Assembly (NCBI GenBank): GCA_009594995.1
Contig: VOPR01000012.1
Span: 17,273-81,272 of the forward strand
Reading direction: 5' to 3'
Length of the DNA: 64,000 nt
DNA from: Nitrospira sp.
GTDB taxonomy: Bacteria > Nitrospirota > Nitrospiria > Nitrospirales > Nitrospiraceae
Positions within the stretch are counted from its first letter, which is position 1. Each line of letters opens with the position of its first letter. This document shows positions 8,552 to 18,367 of the stretch, in pieces. The notes beneath the pieces are model-generated. The model saw only the letters and a list, made by a program, of their open reading frames with translations. It searched no databases and was not told the origin of the DNA. The position numbers were made by a program, and so were the translations under genes.

Positions 8552-9106
8552 CTACCGCCCATACAGCCCGGTGAAAGATGCTTTTCCGATGGCATTCTGA
8601 TTGAGATAATACCCGACCATTGCGCCAGATGCCTCTTTCTTGAGCGGCAACTGATCCACCTTCAAGGCAAACACCGTAAAAATATAGCGATGCGGCTTGT
8701 CTCCCGGCGGCGGGCAAGGCCCGCCAAAGCCCGGCTGCCCGAAATCCGTCATACTCTGAAGGCTGCCCTCCGGAGCGCCCGCACTGTCCAGCTTGCCCGC
8801 ACCGGCCGGCAAACCGGTGACGCCCGGCGCAATGTTGAAAATGACCCAATGCCACCAACCGCTTCCGGTGGGAGCATCAGGATCGTAGACCGTCACCGCA
8901 AAACTTTTGGTCTCCTTCGGAGCATGGTCCCACCGCAACGCCGGCGACACATTGCCACCCGTGCAGCCGAACCCGTTGAACACATGTTCGCTGCCGATCG
9001 TGCTCTGATCCTTGATCGTTGGACTCGTCACCTGAAACTCGGCCGCCATACCGATCGTAGGGATCGCAAGTAAAGCGCCAAGGACTGCGGCCATTCGTCG
9101 TCGCAT
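8552..9106 (-). CDS. YbhB/YbcL (PEBP / Raf kinase inhibitor-like) protein, exported
   Basis: An N-terminal signal peptide (MRRRMAAVLGALLAIPTIGMAA) is followed by a complete phosphatidylethanolamine-binding-protein fold. The ligand-pocket motif is YDPDAPTGSGWWHWVIFNI, with PHRYIFTVFAL later. Family members bind anionic small ligands, but the substrate is unknown. The ATG at 9106 has GGGGG seven bases upstream and is preferred to the GTG three bases earlier. The normal family length is about 160-180 residues. Confidence 0.9.
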   Translation of the reverse strand: MRRRMAAVLGALLAIPTIGMAAEFQVTSPTIKDQSTIGSEHVFNGFGCTGGNVSPALRWDHAPKETKSFAVTVYDPDAPTGSGWWHWVIFNIAPGVTGLPAGAGKLDSAGAPEGSLQSMTDFGQPGFGGPCPPPGDKPHRYIFTVFALKVDQLPLKKEASGAMVGYYLNQNAIGKASFTGLYGR

Positions 9107-9125
9107 CACCCATCCCCCTTTGTGT

Positions 9126-10484
9126 CTAATTTCCAGCGACCATCATCTCGGCAATTTTCACCGTCGGGCTCGCAATGCGTCCGCGGAACACCAGATCCGA
9201 CCCGATGGTTTCAATGGTCGAGTACATCTGCTTCAGATTGCTCGCGATGGTGATCTCCTCAACCGGATAGGCCAACTCACCATTTTCGATCCAGAATCCG
9301 CTCGCCCCACGGGAATAATCCCCGGTGACCATGTTGATGCCGAAGCCGATCAGGTCCGTAACATACAAACCTTGCTTCACCGACGCCAGAATGTCTTCCG
9401 GCCTGGTGGCACCCGGTACCATGTAGAAATTGGTCGGGCCTGCGGAGGGACTTTCGCCGATGCTACGCGCCGCGTTCCCCGTCGAGGGCAATCCCAATTT
9501 TTTACCGGAGTAGGTATCGAGCAAGTAACTGGTCAACCGCCCGCGTTCTACCACGGCTTGTTTCCTGGTGGGCAGCCCCTCGCCGTCGAACGGGCGCGTA
9601 CCAAGACCGCCGGGCATCCGGCCATCGTCATAGATGGTCACAAACTCCGGCGCAATCTGCTGGCCCAATTGTCCGATCAGAAAGGAGGCGCCCTTGTATA
9701 GGGCATAGCCGGAGAGGGCACTACAGAGGTGGCTGAGTAAACTGCCTGCTACTTCGGGATCAAAGATCACCGGCACTCGGCCGGTCGCCGCCTTGCGCGC
9801 GCCCAATTTCCGGACGGTCCGCCTCGTGGCCTCCTGCCCGATGGCTTCCGGGCTGTCCAGCTTGGCGAACGAGCGATTCACACCATACCAATAATCCCGC
9901 TGCATACCGGCTGCATCTGATGCAATCGGTGAGACCGAGAGGGAGAAACTGCTGTTGGCGTACTGCCCGAGAAACCCGTGGCTATTCCCCAGAATGATCC
10001 GGCCGGAGGACGAGTCGCACTCGCCGCCTTCCGAGTTCGTAATGCGAGGGTCCGCGGCAAACGCCGCCCGCTCAGCACGAAGCGCCAGCGCAATCTGTTC
10101 GTCCGTCTGCAACTTCGTGGCATCGTGAATGTTCAGTTCAGGAAACTCGGTGGCGAATTGTCCGGGCTCGGGCAGGCCGGACACCGGGTCCTCAACCACG
10201 GCTTGCGCCAGGGCGCAGGTTTCCCCGACGAACCGCTCGAGGGAATCGAGCGAAAAATCTGAGGTCGAGGCGCTGGCTGAGCGCTGGCCGAAGAACACCC
10301 GCAGGCCCAACCGCTTTTCCCGCGCCTTCGTCAGTCGATCGACGGCGCCCATCCTGACTTGCACCGAGAGAGTTTCTCCATCGGCCACCATCACATCCGC
10401 TGCCGTGGCTCCGTGTTTTGCCGCCCGCGCCAGCAGGTCCTGCGCGACATGGGTATAGTCCTGTTCGCCAATCATACGTGTCAT
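9126..10484 (-). CDS. pmbA: Metalloprotease-like protein PmbA/TldE
   Basis: The 452 aa protein is the non-metal partner of the TldD/TldE protease complex, which in enterobacteria processes modified peptides such as microcin B17 and degrades CcdA. TldE-type features include the N-terminal VQVRMGAVDRLTKAREKRLG region and the C-terminal GINMVTGDYSRGASGFWIE block. There is no HExxxH motif, as expected for this subunit. It starts two bases after the tldD stop, so the two subunits are co-translated. No peptide substrate gene was recognised nearby. Confidence 0.9.
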   Translation of the reverse strand: MTRMIGEQDYTHVAQDLLARAAKHGATAADVMVADGETLSVQVRMGAVDRLTKAREKRLGLRVFFGQRSASASTSDFSLDSLERFVGETCALAQAVVEDPVSGLPEPGQFATEFPELNIHDATKLQTDEQIALALRAERAAFAADPRITNSEGGECDSSSGRIILGNSHGFLGQYANSSFSLSVSPIASDAAGMQRDYWYGVNRSFAKLDSPEAIGQEATRRTVRKLGARKAATGRVPVIFDPEVAGSLLSHLCSALSGYALYKGASFLIGQLGQQIAPEFVTIYDDGRMPGGLGTRPFDGEGLPTRKQAVVERGRLTSYLLDTYSGKKLGLPSTGNAARSIGESPSAGPTNFYMVPGATRPEDILASVKQGLYVTDLIGFGINMVTGDYSRGASGFWIENGELAYPVEEITIASNLKQMYSTIETIGSDLVFRGRIASPTVKIAEMMVAGN

Positions 10485-10486
10485 GG

Positions 10487-11923
10487 TTATGCTTTCGTTC
10501 CGCCGACGGTGATTTCATCGATGCGAATGGTGGGGAGACCAACACCGACCGGTACCGACTGTCCTTCTTTGCCGCAGGTCCCGATGCCCTCGTCGAGTTT
10601 CAAATCGTGTCCCACCATGGAAACCTGCTTCAAGATGTCCGGGCCGCTGCCGATCAAGGTTGCCCCCTTCACGGGCCTGGTGATCTTCCCATCCTCAATG
10701 AGGTAGGCCTCGCTGGCCGAAAACACAAACTTGCCGTTGGTGATATCGACCTGCCCTCCGCCGAACGACACGGCGTACAGCCCCTTCTTCACTGATTTGA
10801 TGATGTCTTGCGGATCCGACTCGCCGGCCAGCATGAAGGTGTTGGTCATTCTCGGCAACACGACGCTCTGGTAACTTTCGCGCCGCCCATTGCCGGTCAC
10901 CGGAATCCCCATTAGCCTGGCATTCAGTTTGTCGGTGATATAGCCGCGCAAAATACCCTTTTCGATCAAGACCGTCCGGCTGGTGGGCGTGCCTTCGTCA
11001 TCCACATTCAGCGAACCTCTGCGAAAAGGAAGCGTGCCGTCGTCGACGATCGTGCACACGTCCGACGCAACCTTCTTCCCCATCAAATTCGAGAAAGCCG
11101 AGGTCTTCTTGCGATTGAAGTCCGCCTCCAACCCATGACCGATCGCTTCATGCAGCAAAATACCCGGCCACCCCCCGCCGAGCACAACCGGCATCACCCC
11201 CGCCGGCGCATCCACTGCGCTCAGATTCAGGATCGCTTCCCGCGCCGCCTCCCGCGCAAAATGCAGGTACCGCTGATCGTTCTGAAAATATTCCAAGCCG
11301 ATCCGGCCTCCGCCACCGAATGTTCCCACCTGCCGGTTGCCGTTTTCTTCCGCGATGCAGGTCACCTGCAGCCGGGACAGTGGCTGAATATCCCCGACCA
11401 TGAGCCCGTCGGAGGTTGCGACCAGCATCACTTTATATTCCGTGTTATAGGCCGCCATGACGTTTTTGATTCGCGGATCGTACCGCCTGGCCTCCGCATC
11501 GATGGCGTTCAGGAGTGTCACCCGGTCACGGGTGGCCACTTCGATATCGGCGCGGTCGTGGGGATAGAGGTTCCGCGCCAACGCCGGCCGCTGGGTGACG
11601 GGAACCGGGGCCGTGCCTTGGGCGGAATTGGCAATGTAGCGTGCCGTATCGGCCGCGATGTTCAGATCTTTAGGAGTCAGTTCATCGGAATAGGCAAAGC
11701 CTGTCTTCTCTCCAGCGGTCGCGCGAACCCCGACGCCCTGACCGACGCTCTTGGTCGCGCGCTTCACAATCCCCTCTTCCATGGAGACCGACTCGGCCTG
11801 ACAATATTCAAAATAGAGGTCGGCGTAATCGACGGCGGACACTTTGACCCGTCCTAGCGCCTGCTCGATTTCTCGATCGGTAACCCCGAAACGCGCCAGT
11901 GCGCCGGACTCGTCCTTAGACAT
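10487..11923 (-). CDS. tldD: Zinc metalloprotease TldD
   Basis: The 478 aa catalytic subunit of the TldD/TldE complex. The zinc motif HEAIGHGLEADFNRK is intact in the middle of the protein, followed by SAFSNLMGKKVASDVCTIVDDG. The ATG at 11923 has AGAGGAG eight bases upstream. An extended frame to 11980 lacks a better signal. It is the first gene of a two-gene unit with pmbA and is divergent from uppS, with a 192-base spacer between them. Confidence 0.93.
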   Translation of the reverse strand: MSKDESGALARFGVTDREIEQALGRVKVSAVDYADLYFEYCQAESVSMEEGIVKRATKSVGQGVGVRATAGEKTGFAYSDELTPKDLNIAADTARYIANSAQGTAPVPVTQRPALARNLYPHDRADIEVATRDRVTLLNAIDAEARRYDPRIKNVMAAYNTEYKVMLVATSDGLMVGDIQPLSRLQVTCIAEENGNRQVGTFGGGGRIGLEYFQNDQRYLHFAREAAREAILNLSAVDAPAGVMPVVLGGGWPGILLHEAIGHGLEADFNRKKTSAFSNLMGKKVASDVCTIVDDGTLPFRRGSLNVDDEGTPTSRTVLIEKGILRGYITDKLNARLMGIPVTGNGRRESYQSVVLPRMTNTFMLAGESDPQDIIKSVKKGLYAVSFGGGQVDITNGKFVFSASEAYLIEDGKITRPVKGATLIGSGPDILKQVSMVGHDLKLDEGIGTCGKEGQSVPVGVGLPTIRIDEITVGGTKA

Positions 11924-12031
11924 GGATATGCTCCTCTCGTGCGGTGGGTGAGTATAACGCACTCTTTTCCGGAGGCGCAATGCAAACAGGCCCGAACCAT
12001 CTGCAAATACAGCGAAATTGGGAAATACTGT

Positions 12032-12060
12032 TTGACTTTCCAGGACCCCACCGCTAGACT
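12032..12060 (+). promoter_or_regulatory. Sigma-70 promoter for uppS-cdsA-dxr
   Basis: TTGACT (12032-12037), a 17-base spacer, then TAGACT (12055-12060). It lies 55 bases before the uppS start in the divergent tldD/uppS spacer. The -10 resembles the TAGNNT boxes of several other promoters in this window. Confidence 0.65.
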
Positions 12061-12115
12061 CGCGTTACTTGTTCGAGGATCCACTTAGTACAAGAAAAGG
12101 TGTCCACGCCGTTCC

Positions 12116-12901
12116 ATGAACGATTCTCGATCGCGCGAAATCGAGCCTGCCCCCGACTCTGATCTGCTCTCGCAACTCGACCCTGACCTGCTGCCGAAAC
12201 ATTTGGCGGTGATTATGGACGGCAACGGCCGATGGGCTGAATTGCGCGGACTCCCCCGTATTGCCGGTCACCAGGAAGGCATCAAGTCCGTGCGGGAGCT
12301 CATCTCGCTTTCGCTTGAACTCGGCATCAAAGTGCTGACCATCTATGCCTTTTCACAGGAGAATTGGAATCGGCCGGCGCAAGAAATCACGGCTTTGATG
12401 GGTCTCCTGGAACACTATCTCTCAACAGAGCGCTCCAGCCTGGTCGAAAAAGGTGTGCGTTTCCAGACCATCGGCCGGGTCACGTCCCTTCCGCCCTCGG
12501 CACTGCAATGGGTTCGCAGGACCGAACAGGAGACCGCGCATCTGGACAAGTTGATCTTGAACGTCGCCCTCAGCTATGGCGGTCGCGCGGAACTAGTGGA
12601 TGCGGCGAAAGGCCTTACGCGGGCGGTCCAGGAGGGGCGACTCTCCGTGGATCAGATCGATGAACGCGCGTTGCAACAGGCTCTCTATACCCACGACCTC
12701 CCCGATCCGGATCTGTTGATCCGCACCAGCGGCGAGACCCGCATCAGCAATTTTCTGTTGTGGCAACTGGCCTACACGGAACTCTATTTCACCCCGACTC
12801 TCTGGCCGGATTTCCGTCGGCGCGAAACGTTGGTCGCGCTGATCGAATACCAGCGGCGCGAGCGCCGTTTCGGTCGAGTGTTCAGCAGCGTCTCCTCCTA
12901 G
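12116..12901 (+). CDS. uppS: Undecaprenyl diphosphate synthase
   Basis: A 261 aa cis-prenyltransferase that makes the C55 lipid carrier for cell-wall synthesis. The catalytic HLAVIMDGNGRWAE motif contains Asp35, and the C-terminal signature is RTSGETRISNFLLWQLAYTE. An N-terminal extension of about 28 residues precedes the fold. No strong ribosome binding site is seen before the ATG. It begins the run uppS-cdsA-dxr-rseP-proS, a widely conserved order linking isoprenoid and envelope functions. Confidence 0.95.
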   Translation: MNDSRSREIEPAPDSDLLSQLDPDLLPKHLAVIMDGNGRWAELRGLPRIAGHQEGIKSVRELISLSLELGIKVLTIYAFSQENWNRPAQEITALMGLLEHYLSTERSSLVEKGVRFQTIGRVTSLPPSALQWVRRTEQETAHLDKLILNVALSYGGRAELVDAAKGLTRAVQEGRLSVDQIDERALQQALYTHDLPDPDLLIRTSGETRISNFLLWQLAYTELYFTPTLWPDFRRRETLVALIEYQRRERRFGRVFSSVSS

Positions 12902-12944
12902 TCTCTTCGTGGTGAAACCCGGAGCATTCCAGTGCGAGGAGACG

Positions 12945-13793
12945 ATGCCGCCCCCCTTGGACAAGGCTCGACCACGGTCCTCCTCGGAAACGATTCGCCG
13001 CGTCCTGGCCGCAGTGGTCTTTCTGCCGATTTTTTATGTCCTGGTGCACGACCTGGGACCGGTTGCGTTTTTTGGGCTGGTGACTGTTTCCGGCATGCTG
13101 GCGGCGGGAGAGTTTTATCGACTCCATTTGGCGCAGGCCCCCTGGCCCTGGTGGAGTTGGCTGGGAGTCGTCGCCACCGGACTGTTCTTGATCAGCGCGC
13201 AATGGCCGACCGTCCTCACCGATCGCACCGTGCTGCTGGGAACCGTCGGAGTTGCCCTATGCATGCCGCTGATATCCGGCAAACCCCTGCGCGATTCACT
13301 CACGGACGGCATGGTGCTGGTGATGGGCGTTCTGTATATTGGGCTCGCGCTTAGCTACCTCGTACTCATTCGAGCCTTGCCCGAGGGAGCATTGCTGATT
13401 TTCTTCGTCGTTCTTGTAACCTGGGCCGCTGATACCGGTGCGTATATCGCAGGGAAGTCCATGGGGCGGCACCCGCTTGCGCCCGTCGTCAGCCCGAAGA
13501 AGACCTATGAGGGGTTGGCCGGAGGCCTCGCACTCGCCTGCCTGGCAGCCGTCGTCGCACGAGCCTGGTTTCTCCCCAGTTTCTCGCTGGTCGATTGCCT
13601 GGTGCTTGGAGTGATCCTCACCCTCGCCGGCCTCATCGGCGACCTGGCAGAATCGGCCATGAAACGCAGTACCGGAATTAAAGACTCCGGCGCGTTGATT
13701 CCCGGCCATGGGGGAATGCTGGATCGCTTGGATAGCCTCTTGTTCACAGGACCGGCCTTCTACTACTATGTCGCAATCGTCAACCATGTGTAA
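12945..13793 (+). CDS. cdsA: Phosphatidate cytidylyltransferase
   Basis: A 282 aa multi-spanning inner-membrane enzyme that forms CDP-diacylglycerol. The C-terminal family signature KRSTGIKDSGALIPGHGGML is intact, with about eight hydrophobic helices before it. The ATG at 12945 has GAGGAG just upstream. A GTG at 12909 in the same frame has no such signal. It is 43 bases after uppS. Confidence 0.93.
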   Translation: MPPPLDKARPRSSSETIRRVLAAVVFLPIFYVLVHDLGPVAFFGLVTVSGMLAAGEFYRLHLAQAPWPWWSWLGVVATGLFLISAQWPTVLTDRTVLLGTVGVALCMPLISGKPLRDSLTDGMVLVMGVLYIGLALSYLVLIRALPEGALLIFFVVLVTWAADTGAYIAGKSMGRHPLAPVVSPKKTYEGLAGGLALACLAAVVARAWFLPSFSLVDCLVLGVILTLAGLIGDLAESAMKRSTGIKDSGALIPGHGGMLDRLDSLLFTGPAFYYYVAIVNHV

Positions 13794-13825
13794 CGGATGA
13801 TTGTCCGCCTGCTCTGGAGCATGCC

Positions 13826-14986
13826 ATGAAAAACATTGTCATTTTGGGTTCGACCGGCTCGATCGGGACGAACACGCTCGATATCGTGGATCGGTTTCCG
13901 CAAGAGTTTCGCGTCATCGGCCTGACCGCCGGCTCGAACGATGACAAACTCGAAGCGCAAATTCGCCGGTTCCGCCCCGCCTTCGCGGCGCTCGCCAACG
14001 AGTCCGCTGCGGCTAAATTACGAGCGCGTTGCGCCGATCTACCGGTGAAGATTCTCTCGGGCAATGAAGGAGTGGCCCAGGTCGCGCAGTCCCCTGAGGC
14101 CGAGTTGGTCATTTCAGCCATCGTAGGCGGCGCAGGACTCCTCCCGACGTTAGCGGCAATTCGAGCCGGCAAACAAATCGCGCTGGCCAATAAAGAACCG
14201 ATGGTCATGGCGGGCGCGTTGATGCAGGCAGAAGCCCACAAACATCAGGTCCGCATTTTCCCCATCGATAGCGAACACAGCGCCATCTTCCAATCCCTCG
14301 AAGGGCACCGGCGTGAAGACGTCAAACGCATCATCCTCACGGCCTCCGGTGGACCGCTCTGGGGATTCACACGCGAGCAACTGCAGGATGTCAGCCCTGA
14401 ACGGGCCTTGCAGCACCCGAACTGGAAAATGGGCTCAAAAATCACCATCGACTCCGCCACGTTGATGAACAAGGGGTTGGAAGTCATTGAAGCGCGCTGG
14501 TTGTTCGATATTCCGGAAACCCAGATCGAAGTCATGGTGCACCGGGAGAGCATCATCCATTCTCTGGTAGAATACAGAGACCGGTCTGTGATCGCCCAAT
14601 TGGGCCTCCCGGACATGCGGACGCCCATTTCCTATGCCATGCGGTATCCTGAACGCATGCCATTGGATCTTCCATCGCTGGATTTAACTGAAATCAGCAC
14701 CTTGACCTTTTTCAAACCCGACCATGATCGCTTTCCCTGTTTACACCTCGGCTATGACGCCTTGCGAATCGGCGGAACCATGCCGGCCACGATGAACGCC
14801 GCCAATGAGGTGGCCGTGGAAGCCTTCCTCCAGAACGGAATCCGTTTTCTCGATATTCCGGAGATTATTCGGAGTACAATGGAAGCTCACACGCCGCGAC
14901 CGATCGATGGTTTGGATGATGCTCTGGAGGCTGACCGCTGGGCTCGTGAAAAAGCCGAGTCCCTTGTGCATGCCTTGACGCGGTAA
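13826..14986 (+). CDS. dxr: 1-deoxy-D-xylulose 5-phosphate reductoisomerase
   Basis: The 386 aa second enzyme of the MEP isoprenoid pathway, converting DXP to MEP with NADPH. The cofactor motif GSTGSIGTNTLDIV is at the N-terminus, ALANKEPMVMAG follows in the middle, and the metal/substrate segment contains IDSEHSAIFQ and MNKGLEVIEA. The length is normal. It lies between cdsA and rseP, with 32 and 25 base gaps, so it is probably co-transcribed with them. Confidence 0.96.
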   Translation: MKNIVILGSTGSIGTNTLDIVDRFPQEFRVIGLTAGSNDDKLEAQIRRFRPAFAALANESAAAKLRARCADLPVKILSGNEGVAQVAQSPEAELVISAIVGGAGLLPTLAAIRAGKQIALANKEPMVMAGALMQAEAHKHQVRIFPIDSEHSAIFQSLEGHRREDVKRIILTASGGPLWGFTREQLQDVSPERALQHPNWKMGSKITIDSATLMNKGLEVIEARWLFDIPETQIEVMVHRESIIHSLVEYRDRSVIAQLGLPDMRTPISYAMRYPERMPLDLPSLDLTEISTLTFFKPDHDRFPCLHLGYDALRIGGTMPATMNAANEVAVEAFLQNGIRFLDIPEIIRSTMEAHTPRPIDGLDDALEADRWAREKAESLVHALTR

Positions 14987-15011
14987 TACCCTGAACCCAA
15001 GGAGTGCTGTT

Positions 15012-16403
15012 GTGGGAACAACCTTTGCCTGGTCCCCTGACGTGGTGTCGATGCTGACCCACTGGGCCCTTCCGTTCCTGGTGGTGTTGGGCGTCCTCGT
15101 CGCCTTCCATGAGGCGGGACATTTCCTGGCCGCACGCTGGGTCGGGGTAAAGGTCTTGAAATTCTCGCTCGGCTTCGGGCCGAAGATCTTCGGCCGGCAA
15201 ATCGGGGAAACCGAATACCTCTTATCGATCGTCCCGCTGGGAGGGTACGTCAAGCTGTTCGGAGAGGACGAGCATGAACCCCTGACGCCAGAGGACAAGA
15301 AACGGGCGTTTGTCCATCAATCGCTTTGGGGCAAGACGCTCATTGTGGCGGCCGGACCGATTTTCAATTTTATCCTCGCCTATTTGATCTACACAGCCTA
15401 TATCGGGCTCGGCTACACGCTGCCCGTCCCAAGCTTCAAGGACATCATTCCTGAAATTGAAGCCGTACTTCCCGGATCACCGGCCGACCAAGCTGGTTTG
15501 AAGCCTGGCGATCGGGTCATCCGGGTCAATGAAAAGGAAATCTCCACCAACGCGGAACTGCTGAAGTACATTTCGCAGAGCAACGGGAAACAACTCACGT
15601 TGGATCTCACCCGCGGGGAGCAGATCAAGACAGTCCTCGTCACCCCCAACAAGACCACCATCCAAGACAACGGCAAGGCGACGACGCTCTATCAACTTGG
15701 TATTGAAGAGCGGGCGCCGGTCATTACAGCTGTGATTCCCGGGTCCCGCGCTCAGGCCGCAGGCCTCTCTGCCGGAGACCGGGTCGTCCGCATCGACGGG
15801 CATGACATCTTCACCTGGTCGCAGATGACGGCTCTCGTGCGGGAAAATCCCAATCACGCCCTTCAATTCGAGATCCAACGAGGCGGTGCCGCACAGTCGA
15901 TCTCCGTTACCCCGATGGGGGAAAAGGCCACGATCGACGGAAAGCCGGCCGAGGTCGGGAAAATCGGGATCTCAGCCCAGAACCAGACCATCTTGCAGAC
16001 GAACGAGCCGCTCAAAGCGCCCTGGTTAGGCGCGCAGGCAACCTGGGGCTGGACCGAACTCACGGTGGTCGGGATTTATAAAATCATTACCGGGGATATC
16101 TCCCGCAAGAACATCGGCGGGCCACTCACCATCGCCAAAACCGCTGGAGACGCGGCCGAACAGGGCACCTCCAGCCTGGTCTTCCTGATGGCCATGTTGA
16201 GCATCAACCTGGGTGTCTTGAATCTGCTGCCTATCCCCATTCTGGATGGCGGACACCTTTTATTTTTCTTTATTGAGGCAATTCGGCGAAAACCACTTGA
16301 AGATCGGCAGCGAGAACTGGCACAACAGGTGGGGTTGGTGCTGCTCGTCGGCATCATGATTTTTGCCTTTTGGAACGACATCGAGCGATTGATTTCCCCG
16401 TAA
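15012..16403 (+). CDS. rseP: Site-2 intramembrane zinc metalloprotease RseP
   Basis: The 463 aa protein has the first-helix zinc motif HEAGH (about residues 33-37), two PDZ domains (about 150-215 and 230-300) and the C-terminal LLPIPILDGGH motif providing the third ligand. RseP cleaves anti-sigma factors and remnant signal peptides within the inner membrane. The start is GTG, preceded by AAGGAG at about eight bases. Two PDZ domains match the proteobacterial arrangement. No anti-sigma substrate is encoded nearby. Confidence 0.95.
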   Translation: MGTTFAWSPDVVSMLTHWALPFLVVLGVLVAFHEAGHFLAARWVGVKVLKFSLGFGPKIFGRQIGETEYLLSIVPLGGYVKLFGEDEHEPLTPEDKKRAFVHQSLWGKTLIVAAGPIFNFILAYLIYTAYIGLGYTLPVPSFKDIIPEIEAVLPGSPADQAGLKPGDRVIRVNEKEISTNAELLKYISQSNGKQLTLDLTRGEQIKTVLVTPNKTTIQDNGKATTLYQLGIEERAPVITAVIPGSRAQAAGLSAGDRVVRIDGHDIFTWSQMTALVRENPNHALQFEIQRGGAAQSISVTPMGEKATIDGKPAEVGKIGISAQNQTILQTNEPLKAPWLGAQATWGWTELTVVGIYKIITGDISRKNIGGPLTIAKTAGDAAEQGTSSLVFLMAMLSINLGVLNLLPIPILDGGHLLFFFIEAIRRKPLEDRQRELAQQVGLVLLVGIMIFAFWNDIERLISP

Positions 16404-16409
16404 CCCTAC

Positions 16410-18116
16410 ATGCGCGTCTCCGAAACTCTTATCCCCACATTGCGTGAAGATCCGGGCGAGGCTGAAACGGTCAGCCATCGCCTCATGCTGCGCGCCGGTC
16501 TGATCCGGAAGGTTGCCGCAGGCATCTACACCTATCTTCCGCTTGGACTGCGCGTCCTCCGGAAGATTGAGCGCATCGTCCGTGAAGAAATGAACCGCGC
16601 CGGCGCACAGGAAGTGCTCATGCCCGTCGCCTCGCCCGCCGAACTGTGGCGTGAAACCGGGCGCTGGGACTTCTATGGCAAGGAGCTGCTCCGGTTCAAG
16701 GACCGGCACGAACGTGATTTCTGCCTGGGCCCGACGCATGAGGAAGTGATCACGGATCTGTTCCGGCGAGAAGTCCGTTCCTACCGGCAGATGCCGTTGA
16801 ATTTCTACCAGATCCAGACGAAGTTCCGGGATGAAATCCGCCCACGTTTCGGATTGATGCGCGGCCGCGAATTCATCATGAAGGATGCCTACAGCTTCGA
16901 CCGGGACGAAGCCGGAGCGAAGCTGAACTATCAAAAAATGTACGATGCCTACAATCGCATCTTCACGCGTTGCGGGCTCACCTTCCGCCCGGTTGAGGCG
17001 GACACCGGCCTGATCGGAGGCACCTCTTCCCACGAATTTATGGTGTTGGCGGAGACGGGTGAGGAAACGATCGTGTACAGCGAGGAAGGCACCTACGCCG
17101 CGAACGTCGAACGTGCCGAGATTCTCCCGCCGGACACCTTCGAACTCCCGGCACATCGTCAGCTCACCGCCGTATCGACGCCTGGCCGGCGAACCGTGGA
17201 GGACGTTACCAAGTTCCTAAAGATTGCCCCATCCCAGCTGGTCAAGACGCTGCTCTACAGCACCGGCAAAGAAACCGTCGCCGTGCTGGTTCGTGGCGAT
17301 CATGAGGTCAACGAAATCAAGGTAAAACGCCTGCTCGGCGCCACTGATCTCGAACTCGTCGCCCCGGAACTGATTCCTGGCCTCACCGGTGCGCCGGTCG
17401 GATATGCTGGGCCTGTCGGTTTGAAAAAAGTCCGGGTTCTGGCCGATTGGGCGGTGAAGGCGTCAGCAAACTTTGTCGTCGGGGCTAACCAGGCCGATAC
17501 TCACTTCATCGATGCCAACTGGGATCGCGATTTCAACGTCGACCAGTTTGCCGATCTTCGCAATGCACAAGCAGGCGATCCCTCCCCGCGCAAAGACGGC
17601 ACGCTGAAGACAGCCAAAGGCATCGAAGTCGGCCATGTTTTTATGTTGGGGACCAAATACAGCCAGGCGATGAAAGCCACCTTCCTGGATGCGCAAGGAC
17701 AGGAACAACTGGCCGTCATGGGTTGTTACGGCATCGGCGTGAGCCGGGTTTCCGCCGCGTCCGTTGAACAGAATCACGACGCCAAGGGCATCAAGTGGCC
17801 AATTCCCATTGCCCCCTTTCATGTCACCCTTCTGCCGCTGAGCCAGTCTCAACCCGTTACCCAGCTGGCCGATACCCTCTATCGTTCGATGCAAGAGTCC
17901 GGTATCGAGGTGCTGTGGGATGATCGTGACGAACGGGCCGGGGTCAAATTCAACGATGCCGATCTGATCGGCGCGCCCTTTCACCTGGTCATCGGGGAGA
18001 AAGGGTTGGCCCAGGGACAGGTTGAGCTCAAATCGCGCCACTCCGGCGAGACGCAGAAACTTGCTCCCGATCAAGTGATCCCGACATTGACGGCACTCCT
18101 CCAAAGCGCTTCCTAA
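16410..18116 (+). CDS. proS: Prolyl-tRNA synthetase (bacterial type)
   Basis: A 568 aa class II aminoacyl-tRNA synthetase. Motif 2 is around RPRFGLMRGREFIMKDAYSF, the editing insertion lies about 230-400, and the class motif 3 region is near CYGIGVSRV, followed by the anticodon-binding domain (about 470-568). The full editing domain marks the bacterial type able to clear mischarged alanine. It starts six bases after the rseP stop. Confidence 0.96.
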   Translation: MRVSETLIPTLREDPGEAETVSHRLMLRAGLIRKVAAGIYTYLPLGLRVLRKIERIVREEMNRAGAQEVLMPVASPAELWRETGRWDFYGKELLRFKDRHERDFCLGPTHEEVITDLFRREVRSYRQMPLNFYQIQTKFRDEIRPRFGLMRGREFIMKDAYSFDRDEAGAKLNYQKMYDAYNRIFTRCGLTFRPVEADTGLIGGTSSHEFMVLAETGEETIVYSEEGTYAANVERAEILPPDTFELPAHRQLTAVSTPGRRTVEDVTKFLKIAPSQLVKTLLYSTGKETVAVLVRGDHEVNEIKVKRLLGATDLELVAPELIPGLTGAPVGYAGPVGLKKVRVLADWAVKASANFVVGANQADTHFIDANWDRDFNVDQFADLRNAQAGDPSPRKDGTLKTAKGIEVGHVFMLGTKYSQAMKATFLDAQGQEQLAVMGCYGIGVSRVSAASVEQNHDAKGIKWPIPIAPFHVTLLPLSQSQPVTQLADTLYRSMQESGIEVLWDDRDERAGVKFNDADLIGAPFHLVIGEKGLAQGQVELKSRHSGETQKLAPDQVIPTLTALLQSAS

Positions 18117-18367
18117 CCTCACAGCCCGCATCACTCGTTCGCGATCACCACCAGGACTTCCTCAGCTCCTGCGCGGGGCGAATTGTACCCGCTCCCGAAC
18201 CCGGTTTGAGAAAATGCCTTTTCCTTGCCTTGACTGCGCGTTGCGATACACTGACTCACACGGAAGAAGCACCGTCCGAAACCCGTAAGCGGCAGAGGCT
18301 TTCAGGCCGGCATCGCGTTTCTGACACCACGCTCGGCTCCCCGTTCAGTCCGTTTGGAGACAACTTG